Program-made: the position numbers and the translations under genes
Part shown: positions 43,459 to 55,326 of the stretch, one piece after another
Numbering within the stretch: the stretch's first letter is position 1
Layout: each line of letters opens with the position of its first letter
NCBI RefSeq assembly: GCF_963678635.1
Contig: NC_087066.1
Span: forward strand, 65,385,277-65,449,276
Direction: 5' to 3'
DNA from: Symsagittifera roscoffensis
Lineage: Eukaryota; Xenacoelomorpha; Acoela; Convolutidae
DNA length: 64,000 nt
Notes under the pieces: generated by a model
The model's database searches: none
What the model saw: only the letters and a program-made list of their open reading frames with translations
Told to the model about the DNA's origin: nothing

Positions 43459-44880
43459 ATGTATCCAACACCCGCTGCCAATATTATGCTGCTGGACAAT
43501 TTATCAAATAACACTTGTGGTAATGTTAAGAATTTAACAAAGTCAAAGATGGATCGGAAAGTGTACCAGGCAGAATGGGCACGAACGAAGCGCAAGAAGG
43601 CGAAGACAATAAACCACACAAATAGTTTGTCGCAAAATTCAGTTCCCAGTCACGTGGATCTAACACCAGTCTCCATTGAGTTTGATTTGGCGGCCACAAT
43701 TTTTGATAAAAAGAACTCAAAAAGAGAATACAATCGGCAGCGTTTGGAACGTTTGCGTAAGAGTCCAACTTTTGTGGAGCAAGAGCGCGTATCACAGCGA
43801 AAAGATTCCATTGGTCAAGTGCGAACTGACCGCAAGCAAGAATATAATCGACAGCGATTGAGCAAATTACGAGTTTTGCCAAATTTCAAAGAACACCAAC
43901 ACTTGTCAAGAAGTAACGAACAATATAAGATTCTAAAGACAAATGTTGTTAAACAACATTTCCGAAATAACCCCCAGTACGAAGCTATAAATCGATTGAG
44001 AAGTCAATAAAGAATGAAGATTCCTAACGTTCTTGCTAAAAACAAAGAGATGGCTTCCAAACGTGCCAAATCAGCAGGAGTGAAAAAGCGAATTGTCAGT
44101 CGCAGAAAAATAAAACCTAGGCAAAAACTTCCGCCGAGTATTAAACAACTAGTGAGAAGGTGGAACAGAAAAATTTTAGACAGTTGCCTCCAATTTGTTT
44201 GCACATGGTGTTCTCAGCAAAAGTACAGAGACCAAGTAACACCAGTTACGAACAAGACTGGTTTATTTCAACGTTGTTGTACTGATTACATGTCTGTTGA
44301 TAACATAGAATGGATATGTGTGTCATGCTCTCGTCAAATTAGAAAAGGCCTAGTTCCAGAAATGGCTGTTCTTAATGGTTTTAATTATGCAAGTATTCCG
44401 TTACAGTTCTCTGTCACCAGACTCGAAGAGTTACTTTGTTCTGCTCGTATTCCTTTCATGAAAATATTCTCAAGGCCCAGAGGGGGACAGTATGCTTCGA
44501 AGGGTGCTGTTGTTAATGTCCCCAGTAACATTGACCATACCCTCAAAATATTACCACGCCCTGCTAATGACAACTGTTTGCTTGCCGTTGACTTGAAGAG
44601 ACGCACAACTGATGAAACTACTTACCTCAGTCGATATATTCGCCCTAAGCTTGTTCACGAATTTGCTGAATGGCTGTGTTTGCAGCCATTGTACGTTTCA
44701 GAAGGCATTATCTATGACTCATCGATAACTATGCAATTGGAGTTACCACCTAACATTGAATTGGAATCTGATGAATCTGACGAAAGTAGCGAGGACGGTG
44801 AAATAGCAGGCTCCTTTGACACCTTGCTCAACTCGCGGCCTCTTATGGACATCAGTCTAAAAACTGTAACTGCTCCAACA
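43459..44880 (+). pseudogene. Helitron N-terminal region, copy 1 (STPR-like plus DUF6570-like), one nonsense codon
   Basis: Follows the USP tail. First ~180 codons contain two or three helical, Arg-rich repeats (YNRQRLERLRKSPTF and YNRQRLSKLRVLPNF), as in the STPR-like repeats of Helitron proteins. A TAA at 44,008-44,010 replaces the CAA found in R2 and R3. The frame resumes at ATG 44,014 with a basic linker and a zinc-binding-looking region (CTWCSQ, CCTDY, CVSC) and the GGQYASKGAVVNVP block characteristic of DUF6570-like domains. The C-terminal acidic DESDESSEDGE segment precedes the junction at 44,880, after which the same frame enters the next USP fragment in frame. Confidence 0.75.
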
Positions 44881-45539
44881 GAAAACTTTTTCATCAATGC
44901 CTCTACTTCCAAAGTTAAAATTCTCCAGCAACTTGATTTGAATTACAGCTTCTCATATACCTATGGACATCAGCACGATGCTTCCGAGGTACTACTGTCA
45001 ATTATCAGTGCATTTAAATCTGAGGGCCAATGGAATTTCTTTGAAATATCGTATTCAGATAATTTCACGTGTTCTCTGTGTAATGTGTCATGGAGAAGAC
45101 CTGAAACTACTTCTGCGTTAGTTTTAAGTCCTCCACGCAATGGTCAACTTCTGCAGGAGCTTGTGGTCAATCACTCCGCCAACCAAGCCGTTAATGTAAC
45201 ATGTCCAAATTCCACGTGTATCTCAGAAAGGGCAATAACAACTAAAGAACCAACCCATATTGCAAATACTGTTATTTTGCTGATTGCGCGTTACATGTTT
45301 GTCGCTGGCAATCGCGTTTACTCTAGATCAGAAGTCACAATTGGTGAAACAATCGAAATTGGTGGATGTGATTACGGAGTAAAGGCTGCTGTTATTCACA
45401 CGGGGTCTTTTGAATACGGTCATTTCTTTATGTCATAAAAACCGCTCATGAGTACCTTTGCGTTAACGATTGCACCATATCGCACCACCATGTCCCTGAT
45501 TGGGGTTGTGCTTATGTTATTCTTTGTGAAAAGAAAGAT
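44881..45539 (+). pseudogene. USP fragment, copy 2 (no catalytic cysteine box)
   Basis: Second half of the USP domain: DASEVL box, zinc ribbon and His box. It is fused in frame to the preceding DUF6570-like segment. It has the same stop after the His box as copy 1 (here Tyr after His is Phe) and the same -1-frame continuation into the next N-terminal region. Without the Cys box it could not be an active protease. Confidence 0.8.
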
Positions 45540-46961
45540 ATGTATCCAACACCCGCTGCCAATATTATGCTGCTGGACAATTTATCAAATAACACTTGTG
45601 GTAATGTTAAGAAATTAACAAAGTCAAAGATGGATCGGAAAGTGTACCAGGCAGAATGGGCACGAACGAAGCGCGAGAAGGCGAAGACAATAAACCACAC
45701 AAATAGTTTGTCGCAAAATTCAGTTCCCAGTCACATGGATCTAACACCAGTCTCCATTGAGTTTGATTTGGCGGCCACAATTTTTGATAAAAAGAACTCA
45801 AAAAGAGAATACAATCGGCAGCGTTTGGAACGTTTGCGTAAGAGTCCAACTTTTGTGGAGCAAGAGCGCGTATCACAGCGAAAAGATTCCATTGGTCAAG
45901 TGCGAACTGACCGCAAGCAAGAATATAATCGACAGCGATTGAGCAAATTACGAGTTTTGCCAAATTTCAAAGAACACCAACACTTGTCAAGAAGTAACGA
46001 ACAATATAAGATTCTAAAGACAAATGTTGTTAAACAACATTTCCGAAATAACCCCCAGTACGAAGCTATAAATCGATTGAGAAGTCAACAAAGAATGAAG
46101 ATTCCTAACGTTCTTGCTAAAAACAAAGAGATGGCTTCCAAACGTGCCAAATCAGCAGGAGTGAAAAAGCGAATTGTCAGTCGCAGAAAAATAAAACCTA
46201 GGCAAAAACTTCCGCCGAGTATTAAACAATTAGTGAGAAGGTGGAACAGAAAAATTTTAGACAGTTGCCTCCAATTTGTTTGCACATGTTGTTCTCAGCA
46301 AAAGTACAGAGACCAAGTAACACCAGTTACGAACAAGACTGGTTTATTTCAACGTTGTTGTACTGATTACATGTCTGTTGATAACATAGAATGGATATGT
46401 GTGTCATGCTCTCGTCAAATTAGAAAAGGCCTAGTTCCAGAAATGGCTGTTCTTAATGGTTTTAAATATGCAAGTATTCCGTTACAGTTCTCTGTCACCA
46501 GACTCGAAGAGTTACTTTGTTCTGCTCGTATTCCTTTCATGAAAATATTCTCAAGGCCCAGAGGGGGACAGTATGCTTCAAAGGGTGCTGTTGTTAATGT
46601 CCCCAGTAACATTGACCATACCCTCAAAATATTACCACGCCCTGCTAATGACAACTGTTTGCTTGCCGTTGACTTGAAGAGACGCACAACTGATAAAACT
46701 ACTTACCTCAGTCGATATATTCGCCCTAAGCTTGTTCACGAATTTGCTGAATGGCTGTGTTTGCAGCCATTGTACGTTTCAGAAGGCATTATCTATGACT
46801 CATCGATAACCATGCAATTGGAGTTACCACCTAACATTGAAATGGAATCTGATGAATCTGACGAAAGTAGCGAGGACGGTGAAATAGCAGGCTCCTTTGA
46901 CACCTTGCTCAACTCGCGGCCTCTTATGGACATCAGTCTAAAAACTGTAACTGCTCCAACA
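45540..46961 (+). CDS. Helitron N-terminal region, copy 2 (intact STPR-like plus DUF6570-like)
   Basis: The only copy in which the STPR-like repeats, basic linker, cysteine-rich part (CTCCSQ, RCCTDY, CVSCSRQ) and DUF6570-like core (FSRPRGGQYASKGAVVNVP, then LPRPANDNC) are all in one frame. The frame continues without a stop into the third USP fragment, giving a 659-residue open frame ending at 47,519. In an undamaged Helitron this segment would lie between USP and Helitron_like_N. DUF6570 is known from Helitron-type proteins but has no assigned activity; the cysteines suggest zinc binding. Confidence 0.75.
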
Positions 46962-47620
46962 GAAAACTTTTTCATCAATGCGTCTACTTCCAAAGTTAAA
47001 ATTCTCCAGCATCTTGATTTGAATTACAGCTTCTCATATACCTATGGACATCAGCACGATGCTTCCGAGGTACTACTGTCAATTATTAGTGCATTTAAAT
47101 CTGAGGGCCAATGGAATTTCTTTGAAATATCGTATTCAGATAATTTCACGTGTTCTCTGTGTAATGTGTCATGGAGAAGACCTGAAACTACTTCTGCGTT
47201 AGTTTTAAGTCCTCCACGCAATGGTCAACTTCTGCAGGAGCTTGTGGTCAATCACTCCGCCAACCAAGCCGTTAATGTAACATGTCCAAATTCCACGTGT
47301 ATCTCAGAAAGGGCAATAACAACTAAAGAACCAACCCATATTGCAAATACTGTTATTTTGCTGATTGCGCGTTACATGTTTGTCGCTGGCAATCGCGTTT
47401 ACTCTAGAGCAGAAGTCACAATTGGTGAAACAATCGAAATTGGTGGATGTGATTACGGAGTAAAGGCTGCTGTTATTCACACGGGGTCTTTTGAATACGG
47501 TCATTACTTTATGTCATAAAAACCGCTCATGAGTACCTTTGCGTTAACGATTGCACCATATCGCACCACCATGTCCCTGATTGGGGTTGTGCTTATGTTA
47601 TTCTTTGTGAAAAGAAAGAT
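46962..47620 (+). pseudogene. USP fragment, copy 3 (no catalytic cysteine box)
   Basis: As copy 2, with the His box intact (GHYF) and the stop at 47,517-47,519. The -1 frame continues through the acidic box into the third N-terminal region. Near-identity with copies 1 and 2 shows recent duplication. Confidence 0.8.
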
Positions 47621-49035
47621 ATGTATCCAACACCCGCTGCCAATATTATGCTGCTGGACAATTTATCAAATAACACTTGTGGTAATGTTAAGAAATTAAC
47701 AAAGTCAAAGATGGATCGGAAAGTGTACCAGGCAGAATGGGCACGAACGAAGCGCGAGAAGGCGAAGAGAATAAACCACACAAATAGTTTGTCGCAAAAT
47801 TCAGTTCCCAGTCACATGGATCTAGCACCAGTCTCCATTGAGTTTGATTTGGCGGCCACGATAAAAAGAACTCAAAAAGAGAATACAATCGGCAGCGTTT
47901 GGAACGTTTGCGTAAGAGTCCAACTTTTGTGGAGCAAGAGCGCGTATCACAGCGGAAAGATTCCATTGGTCAAGTGCGAACTGACCGCAAGCAAGAATAT
48001 AATCGACAGCGATTGAGCAAATTACGAGTTTTGCCAAATTTCAAAGAACACCAACACTTGTCAAGAAGTAACGAACAATATAAGATTCTAAAGACAAATG
48101 TTGTTAAACAACATTTCCGAAATAACCCCCAGTACGAAGCTATAAATCGATTGAGAAGTCAACAAAGAATGAAGATTCCTAACGTTCTTGCTAAAAACAA
48201 AGAGATGGCTTCCAAACGTGCCAAATCAGCAGGAGTGAAAAAGCGAATTGTCAGTCGCAGAAAAATAAAACCTAGGCAAAAACTTCCGCCGAGTATTAAA
48301 CAATTAGTGAGAAGGTGGAACAGAAAAATTTTAGACAGTTGCCTCCAATTTGTTTGCACATGTTGTTCTCAGCAAAAGTACAGAGACCAAGTAACACCAG
48401 TTACGAACAAGACTGGTTTATTTCAACGTTGTTGTACTGATTACATGTCTGTTGATAACATAGAATGGATATGTGTGTCATGCTCTCGTCAAATTAGAAA
48501 AGGCCTAGTTCCAGAAATGGCTGTTCTTAATGGTTTTAAATATGCAAGTATTCCGTTACAGTTCTCTGTCACCAGACTCGAAGAGTTACTTTGTTCTGCG
48601 CGTATTCCTTTCATGAAAATATTCTCAAGGCCCAGAGGGGGACAGTATGCTTCGAAGGGTGCTGTTGTTAATGTCCCCAGTAACATTGACCATACCCTCA
48701 AAATATTACCACGCCCTGCTAATGACAACTGTTTACTTGCCGTTGACTTGAAGAGACGCACAACTGATAAAACTACTTACCTCAGTCGATATATTCGCCC
48801 TAAGCTTGTTCACGAATTTGCTGAATGGCTGTGTTTGCAGCCATTGTACGTTTCAGAAGGCATTATCTATGACTCATCGATAACCATGCAATTGGATTTA
48901 CCACCTAACATTGAAATGGAATCTGATGAATCTGACGAAAGTAGCGAGGATGGTGAAATAGCAGGCTCCTTTGACACCTTGCTCAACTCGCGGCCTCTTA
49001 TGGACATCAGTCTAAAAACTGTAACTGCTCCAACA
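47621..49035 (+). pseudogene. Helitron N-terminal region, copy 3, frameshifted by a 7-nt deletion
   Basis: Same domain content as copies 1 and 2. Relative to them, 7 nt (AATTTTT-type) are missing at about 47,860, shifting the frame; reading resumes at 47,899 in another frame and continues without a stop through DUF6570-like sequence into the unique Helitron_like_N domain at 49,036. This is the copy physically joined to the rest of the transposase. Confidence 0.78.
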
Positions 49036-49518
49036 TCGGGTGAGACTCCATTGTCAATATTCACTGATGAATTTGGCGAGGAATATGCGTATCCAACCCT
49101 TTTTGCTGGCCAAGCGCGTGCTCGCAATACAGAGCGTATCCGAAGTGTTTCATACAAGAATATTTGTAAAGCAGAAATGCAAAACGTCATCAGAAAATTT
49201 GCCCGTCATTCTGACAACCTCTTTTTCAAGACGAAAAAATGCGTCATCAAACGAGTCTTTAATAATGCGCAAATCGCTGTCCGCAAAAGACATGGCCGAA
49301 ATTTGCGAGCTTCTGATGTTAAAGGCCATTCACTGCGTAATCTGTTCGACACAGACAAAGCATATGCATTTCTTGCGAATGAACGTTTCAATCCACCGTA
49401 CTTTGCCAAAATGGAAAAGAATTTTATGGCTCTCATTCGACAAAATGGCCCGCCGTCTCTGTTTATGACTTTCTCAATGGCGGAAGCCCATTGGACAGAT
49501 CTTTTGAAAATTCTCTGA
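49036..49518 (+). pseudogene. Helitron_like_N domain, ends at a premature TGA
   Basis: Directly follows copy 3 in frame. It shows the SIFTDEFGEEYAYPTLF entry block, the DTDKAYAFLANERFNPPYF segment and the PPSLFMTFSMAEAHWTDLL block that closes the Helitron_like_N family. TGA at 49,516-49,518 interrupts the frame. The reading continues in the same frame directly into the Rep part, so a single nucleotide change made the stop. No intron boundaries flank it. Confidence 0.85.
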
Positions 49519-50883
49519 ATGTCAGCAAATCCAGGGAAGCCATGCCCCACTGGTGAACAATTATTGCAAATGGGATATAAAGAAAAGGCAGACTTAATTA
49601 GGTCTGATGCCATAAACATTGCCCGGCACTACTCCAAGCGAATGGGATGGCTTCAGAAAGACATTCTTATGTCCGCTGCTAGTCCTGTTGGGCAAGTTGT
49701 CGATTACAAGTCAAGATGTGAAACTCAACAACGAGGTTCGCTTCACGAACATGGATTATATTACGTCAAAAATACACCTAAGCTTGATATTGATGACGAT
49801 TTGCACGTCATTAACTTCGTGAATCGCGCAATATCTTGTTCCATTACTTTACCCGATATCGAAAAGGTTGTTCTGACGAAAGAAGACAGAGCACTACCTC
49901 AAAAACTACAATTGCACAAACACGACCGTCGTTTTTGCAAGACCAACGGACTGCAGTGTAAAAACAAGTTTCCTGTTCCCCCCATGCCTTACACAGTAGT
50001 TCTTCGTCCTCTGACTTCAAATGTTGCGAAACATAAAAATGAATTTCGTAAAATTATAGAATTCATAAACAAGTTACCACGAGGAATCAATTGCGTTATG
50101 ACGTTTTCAACTTTTATTGAAACCCTGAAAATGTCCGTAGATGAGTATTTATTGGCAATTAGATCTTCAATCAAAGAAACAACTGTTTTTATCCAGAGGA
50201 AGCCATCTGAAGTCCGTGTTAACAACTACAATCCAGTTTTGTTGTATCTATGGCGCGCTAACATGGACATTCAGTATGTGACAAATGCCTATGCAGTAAT
50301 TAAATACATTTGCTCTTACATAGCCAAATCACAAAAGGGTATGAGCGAGACTTTACGAAAAGTACAAGAGAAATTCCGTGGTCACGATTTTCTCCGACAA
50401 TTGCGAGAAATTGCGGGTGAATTTGTTAGAAACGAGGAAATATGCGCACAAGAAGCTGCTTTGCTTCTTTTAGAGCTACCAATTACAAGGTCATCATGTT
50501 CCTTTCAGTTTATAAATACCAGCGAACCCGAGAAACGCGTTCATATGTTAAAACCTCTCAATGTAATTTCCGAAATGGACGACAATTCGGAAGATGTTTT
50601 AGCACAAAATCACATTACTAGATACACTTCCAGGCCAGCGTCCCTTGAACAAGTTTGTCTAGCTGATTGGGTTTCACAATTCCGACTGGTTCGCAAAAAC
50701 TCAAATAGTTCTTCTTCTGAGTCTTCTTCTGAGTGCACTTTGGATATAAATAGTGAGAACATCTACAAATTGCCAAACGGTCAACTTGTTCAACGGATAA
50801 AGAATCCAGGATCTTATCGCATAATAAGATATGTAAAATACAGCATAGAAACTGATCGCGAAAATCACTTCCGCGAACTGTAG
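49519..50883 (+). pseudogene. Helitron Rep nuclease (HUH, Y2), split by TAG
   Basis: Nicks and joins DNA for rolling-circle-type transposition. The metal-binding HUH-type motif RGSLHEHGLYYV has histidines at residues 76 and 78 (codons at 49,744 and 49,750). A zinc-ligand segment HDRRFCKTNGLQCKNKF follows, and the two-tyrosine catalytic motif YAVIKYICSYIAK has Tyr at residues 263 and 267. All catalytic residues appear intact. The frame ends in TAG at 50,881-50,883 within the usual REL-LF-PWRNE-like linker; the frame resumes at once (MLFQPYRNE), so this is a one-base nonsense mutation, probably of a leucine codon. Confidence 0.9.
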
Positions 50884-53643
50884 ATGTTATTTCAACCTTA
50901 TCGGAACGAATGTGATCTGAAGGGCGGATGTGTTACATTTGGAGAAAGGGTCAACCAAATCACAGCAGCTATAGATGAGAAACGAAAAATTTATGAATAT
51001 TGGCGCAGTGTTATAGAATCTGTTGAAATTCCAGAAGAAGATGATATGAATCCTTTTCCTTTTTTTGCCGAAGTTAATCAACATGATGCCACAGGTGGCG
51101 ACGAGCAGGAAACGGTTGTGGACAGAGGTGAAGCATTATTGCAAAAAATTTGAATCTATATAAAGCTATATTTTTGCGATAATATGTATTTTAACATTAG
51201 GTATGTTGTGCCTGCAGTTAGTGTTTGTGGTTTAAGTGTTGGAAAAAACGAGAGCAATAATGTTTTATCCCTAGATATCACTAACATTGACGATTTGCCT
51301 GCAAATTCTGCCGACGACCATAATGCAGTTCCATTTCTATTACCTGACAGTGATTATTTTAATCTAGTTTCCCGCTTGAACCAAGAACAACGGCAGTTCT
51401 TCTATACAATGATTCGAAAATTCAAAGTACCTGATCAAAGCGACTACGAAATACCCTTTCTGTCTGGTGGTGCTGGTACTGGGAAGACACATTTAACTAA
51501 AGCCATTGTTCAATGTGCTCTCAGGTGCTTTCGTCGTCCCGATTTAGACCCTTCAGATATAACTGTGCTCGTCATGGCGTCATATGGAATTGCTGCCACT
51601 CATTTAGATGATCAAACTATCCATCACGCTCTTGGATTGAAAATAGGAAATTCACCCGACAAAATTCTTGCCATTTCACCAGAGCGATTGCACTTTTATC
51701 AAAACAAGTATCGTGAACTCAAATTCGTTGTCATTGATGAGATTTCAGTAGTTGGTGCCACTTTGCTGTATTGCATTGACATGCGATTGCGAGAAATAAC
51801 TGGACGTGATGTTGCTATGGGTGGTATACCAACGCTTCTTGTTGGTGATTTGTTTCAGTTAGCACCAATTATGGACAACTATCCGTTTGAAGTTCCGAGA
51901 CCACATTCTGTGCCATACAGTGCCTTTGCAGGAATATTGTGGGATTTTGTACGTCTATTTGAATTAAAGAAAATTATGAGACAAGCAAATGACCAACTTT
52001 TTGCAGAAAAACTCAACAGATTGCGAGAAGGGAAACAAACTCCACAGGACATTACTGCTTTAAATAACAGAGTATTCTCAAAACATATCTTGTCAGAAAG
52101 TGGCGTTTTGCGAATATGCCGACGAAACAAAGAAGTCCGAGACCATAATGACATTATTCTGAATAATTTTGCGGGTGAACGATATTTGGCAAATGCTCTT
52201 GATTCCGTTTCCGGAGAATTTTCATCTTGCACGTTGTCGGACACAATTTTATCAAAAGTTGTCAATCTTGACCCAAAAGACACCGGTCAACTGCATAAAG
52301 AGTTGAATCTTTGCATTGGACTACGATACATGCTTACCATCAACATTTCAACATCTGATAAGCTGTGCAATGGGAAAACAGGTGTTCTTCGCAAAGTAGT
52401 TTCCCGGAACAATTTGCCGTCAATGATATGGCTGGAATTTGAAGATTCGAACGTTGGTCATCATCAAAGAGCCCTTTTTTCAAATCATTTCACAGACGAT
52501 ATTTCATTATTATGGACCCCTCTTGTTATGGTTACTCGGGTGTTCAGTATGGGCAAAAACCAGTCACTTCGTATTGCAAGGAAACAGTTTCCGATTGTAT
52601 TTGCTGGCGCAATTACAATTCACAAGTCGCAAGGTAACTTGTATTCTTGTAACTCGAAATATTGTTTGCGAAAGTCGTTTCTTTTTGTTTGCTTTTGTTT
52701 CTAGGAGATGGCTATCAAATTGTCGAATGTGATTTCCGATCTGGGCGATCAGTGAATGCATTGCATTATGTAGGGATTGGTCGCGTGTTTGCCGAAGACA
52801 ATCTTTATATTGTCGATAGTCTGTACGAACATCAAATTTCAGTGTGTCAGAAGGTAACTGTAACCAGTACGATAAGCTTAATGTACTATATGTAAATGTG
52901 TTTTTGAAGCTTTCTTTGTTGTTTAGGTAACAACAGAGATGGAACGCTTGCGTTGCACAAAAGTGTTGGAACTCCCTTTTGAGCTGCATCTTGCGGACGA
53001 GTACAACGCCTCCGTGTACTATCAAAACATTCAAAGCTTTAGGTCAAATTTTGCAGTTTTTGCGACAGACGAAAGTTTATACCGATGTCATTTTATTTTC
53101 CTTGTGGAAACTTGGCTGAATAGCACAGATTCTTCAGATTCGTTTAGCATTCAAGGATTTAACATGGATCGTGATGACTTTGAATACAACGTTTCGTCGA
53201 GCAGACAACACACTGGTATTGTTTGCTACATCAAGAGTGACATTTATGCTGAATGTGATGTTCACTTTTTGATGTATCAAAATGTTCAATTCTGCATCGT
53301 TCGTCGTCACCTCTCTGTATTGATATGCGTGCACAGACGTCGCTCTGCGACTACTGACTCTCAACTGCGAACTGCCTTGCGATATTGTCTGGATATGTAC
53401 ACTTGCAACGAGGTTGCCACTGTTATGTTTGGAGATTTTAATGAGAATGTGTTGATGCAGTGTAGTCTTCCACGGTTTTTGCTTGATGGATGGTCACTGC
53501 GCTCACTAATCGCGCAATCAACTACAAACGATAATACATGTTTAGATCATGTTTATTCCAACCTGTTGGAGACAAATGTATGCGTATACGAAAGCATCGT
53601 TAGTTTTCATAAACCTATTTTTATTTTCTTTCACTATCCTTAA
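50884..53643 (+). CDS. PIF1-type helicase fused to apurinic-like endonuclease, three introns
   Basis: Exons by my reading: 50,884-51,127; 51,218-52,633; 52,705-52,853; 52,927-53,643. The introns (90, 71 and 73 nt, all GT-AG) keep frame; the first removes the TGA at 51,151 and needs the CCTGCAG acceptor at 51,217. Helicase motifs: GGAGTGKT (Walker A), VVIDEIS (Walker B), GDLFQLAP, and AITIHKSQ split by the second intron exactly after the SQG region, continuing DGYQIVECDF. The endonuclease has YYQNIQSF, an ETWL glutamate, GDFN, and DHVYSN; the usual SDH box reads SFH, losing a conserved Asp, so activity is doubtful. The endonuclease joins the helicase as a C-terminal domain, as in Helentrons. 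Confidence 0.87.
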
Positions 53644-53760
53644 TTGATTGTTGATGTATCTGATGTCTAGCTTTCTATTAAGAAGCTGTGGAGTCTGTCG
53701 ATTAGTGTGTTTCCCTTGGAATGTTTTATTTTTTTTGCGTTTAAGAAACTTGTTGATAAA

Positions 53761-55317
53761 ATGGATGGGCCAACTACACCCAAGCGTGCCAGATTAGACA
53801 ATGCAAGTTCAGCAGCACAATCGCCCGCGAGTCCATCGAATTCGCCGACATGTGGTTTCTTACATGCAGTGAAAGGGTTGCGAGAAAAGGGAGCAAACTC
53901 CTTCTTTGAATTTCACATACAAACAGAAAACGACGTTCTGCGAGGTCTGTGTTTTGACAAATCAAAACACAGCGTATTTATGAAATACTCATCCGAGAAG
54001 ACACCCGTTTCAATAAGCGCGGCACCAAAATCGGATAAACGGGATCCAGGCCAAATGGTACTGATGGTTGGCAGTTATACCAAAGTCAGTGGAACGTCGT
54101 CTGTACAGCATTTATGGCAAAAATTTGAAAATCCCAATTTGGTGCGTGCAGTATTCTTCTTACACATATTTATCCTTTATTGAGGTGGGAATAGATATTT
54201 ATGTTTAGCCCATTGTTTAGATCACTGATTTTTCAAATATGGATGCACTTGTCGACAGGGAAGTTGCTTTTGACTGCGTAATTATAAGCAGAAAAGTAGA
54301 GCATCTCCCTAATCACGAGTTGAATGAATTGCAAGTTGCCACCAAGACTGGTGAAAGGGTGACTGTCAATGTCTGGGACCCTATACATGACATCCACACG
54401 CCGTCAACCATTGTCACAGTAGACGGTCGCGTGAAACTGTTCAACGAAGAACCTGTCGTTAACGTGAGTTCTTGCTAAATCAACTTTTTATATATTTTTC
54501 ATATGTTTTCTGATATTCAATTCAGGCTCTTTCGATTGTCCCAACAATGGACTCCAATGGCGAATTCGAAAAGGTGAAAGAAACACTTGCCGATGATGCG
54601 GTCTCTTGTGTTACCGAAGTTGTCCAAGTTGTGTCGTGGGGCATTCAACAATCGAACCACGACACCTGCTCCTCGTGCAACATCAAAAATGTTGAAGTCA
54701 TTGAACTTAGCAAGGTGTGTAATTCAGACAATGCTTTTGTATTGCATTGAAAACTATTGTATCGTTGTTGAATAAAAACTGAAATCATTTTCGGTTGCAG
54801 GGGAAAGTTCTGAAGTGCAAGAATCCGGCATGTGGACTTGTCAGTCGGGCACCAACGCCAAAAGATGTTGCACACGTTGTTATTAGTGACAAACGCCGGT
54901 TTCTGATAGATTTAAATCTTTTTCCCGCTCCATGCACAAACGAAGTAAGCCTGTCTGAGTTCTTTCTCGAGAACCCGTCCATTACGCTCGAGTTCACCCA
55001 AGGCGTTGTATCACGTTTACACACCGCCTATTAGTAGTACGCTTAAGACTGCTTTACACTTTCTGGATGTCTAGTTAAAGACAAATTTTTGTTATGTCTC
55101 TCAAATGTACTCAAATCGTTCAAATGTACCTTGTTATATTTTTGATTGACTAGCAATAGATGAGTTCTTTGTGATAATTTTCTTTGAATCTTTTTTGAAA
55201 TTTACCATTACTGCATTTTATTCATTCTCTTAGAGGGTCACAGTTGACAATGCAGGTCACGTCGAAGAGTACGAGCATTTTGGACTACGTGTTTTAAGAA
55301 TTTACAATCTGTTTTAA
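53761..55317 (+). CDS. RPA-like single-strand DNA-binding protein, five exons
   Basis: Exons 53,761-54,141; 54,221-54,463; 54,526-54,714; 54,801-55,007; 55,234-55,317, about 367 residues. Introns 1-3 are 79, 62 and 86 nt, all phase 0. The fourth (226 nt) is inferred from the TTAG acceptor at 55,233 and a GTATCA donor. The N-terminus has a short Ser/Pro-rich leader, followed by OB-fold-like sequence (VNVWDPIHDIHTPSTIV), and a zinc ribbon CSSC...CKNPAC near the C-terminus, as in the RPA70 DNA-binding domain C. RPA-like proteins accompany many Helitrons and may protect single-stranded intermediates. ATG 53,761 is preceded by in-frame-poor T-rich DNA. AATAAA follows the stop by 9 nt. Confidence 0.85.
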
Positions 55318-55326
55318 TGTACGACC

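Larger units (their letters stand above)
42795..49035 (+). repeat. Tandem triplication of a 2.08-kb coding block
   Basis: Copies R1 42,795-44,880 (2,086 bp), R2 44,881-46,961 (2,081 bp) and R3 46,962-49,035 (2,074 bp). Length differences are exactly explained by the 5-nt insertion in R1 and the 7-nt deletion in R3. Each copy covers the second half of the USP, the STPR-like region and DUF6570-like region. Junctions join the CCAACA ending the block to GAAAAC beginning it; the outer edges share ACA, a 3-nt microhomology. R2 and R3 USP parts lack the Cys box, which lies before R1. A few dozen substitutions distinguish the copies. Confidence 0.95.

Noticed and set aside
43142-49619. Numerous minus-strand frames across the Helitron
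   Set aside because: They mirror the conserved plus-strand coding sequence and repeat with the triplication; no domain content.
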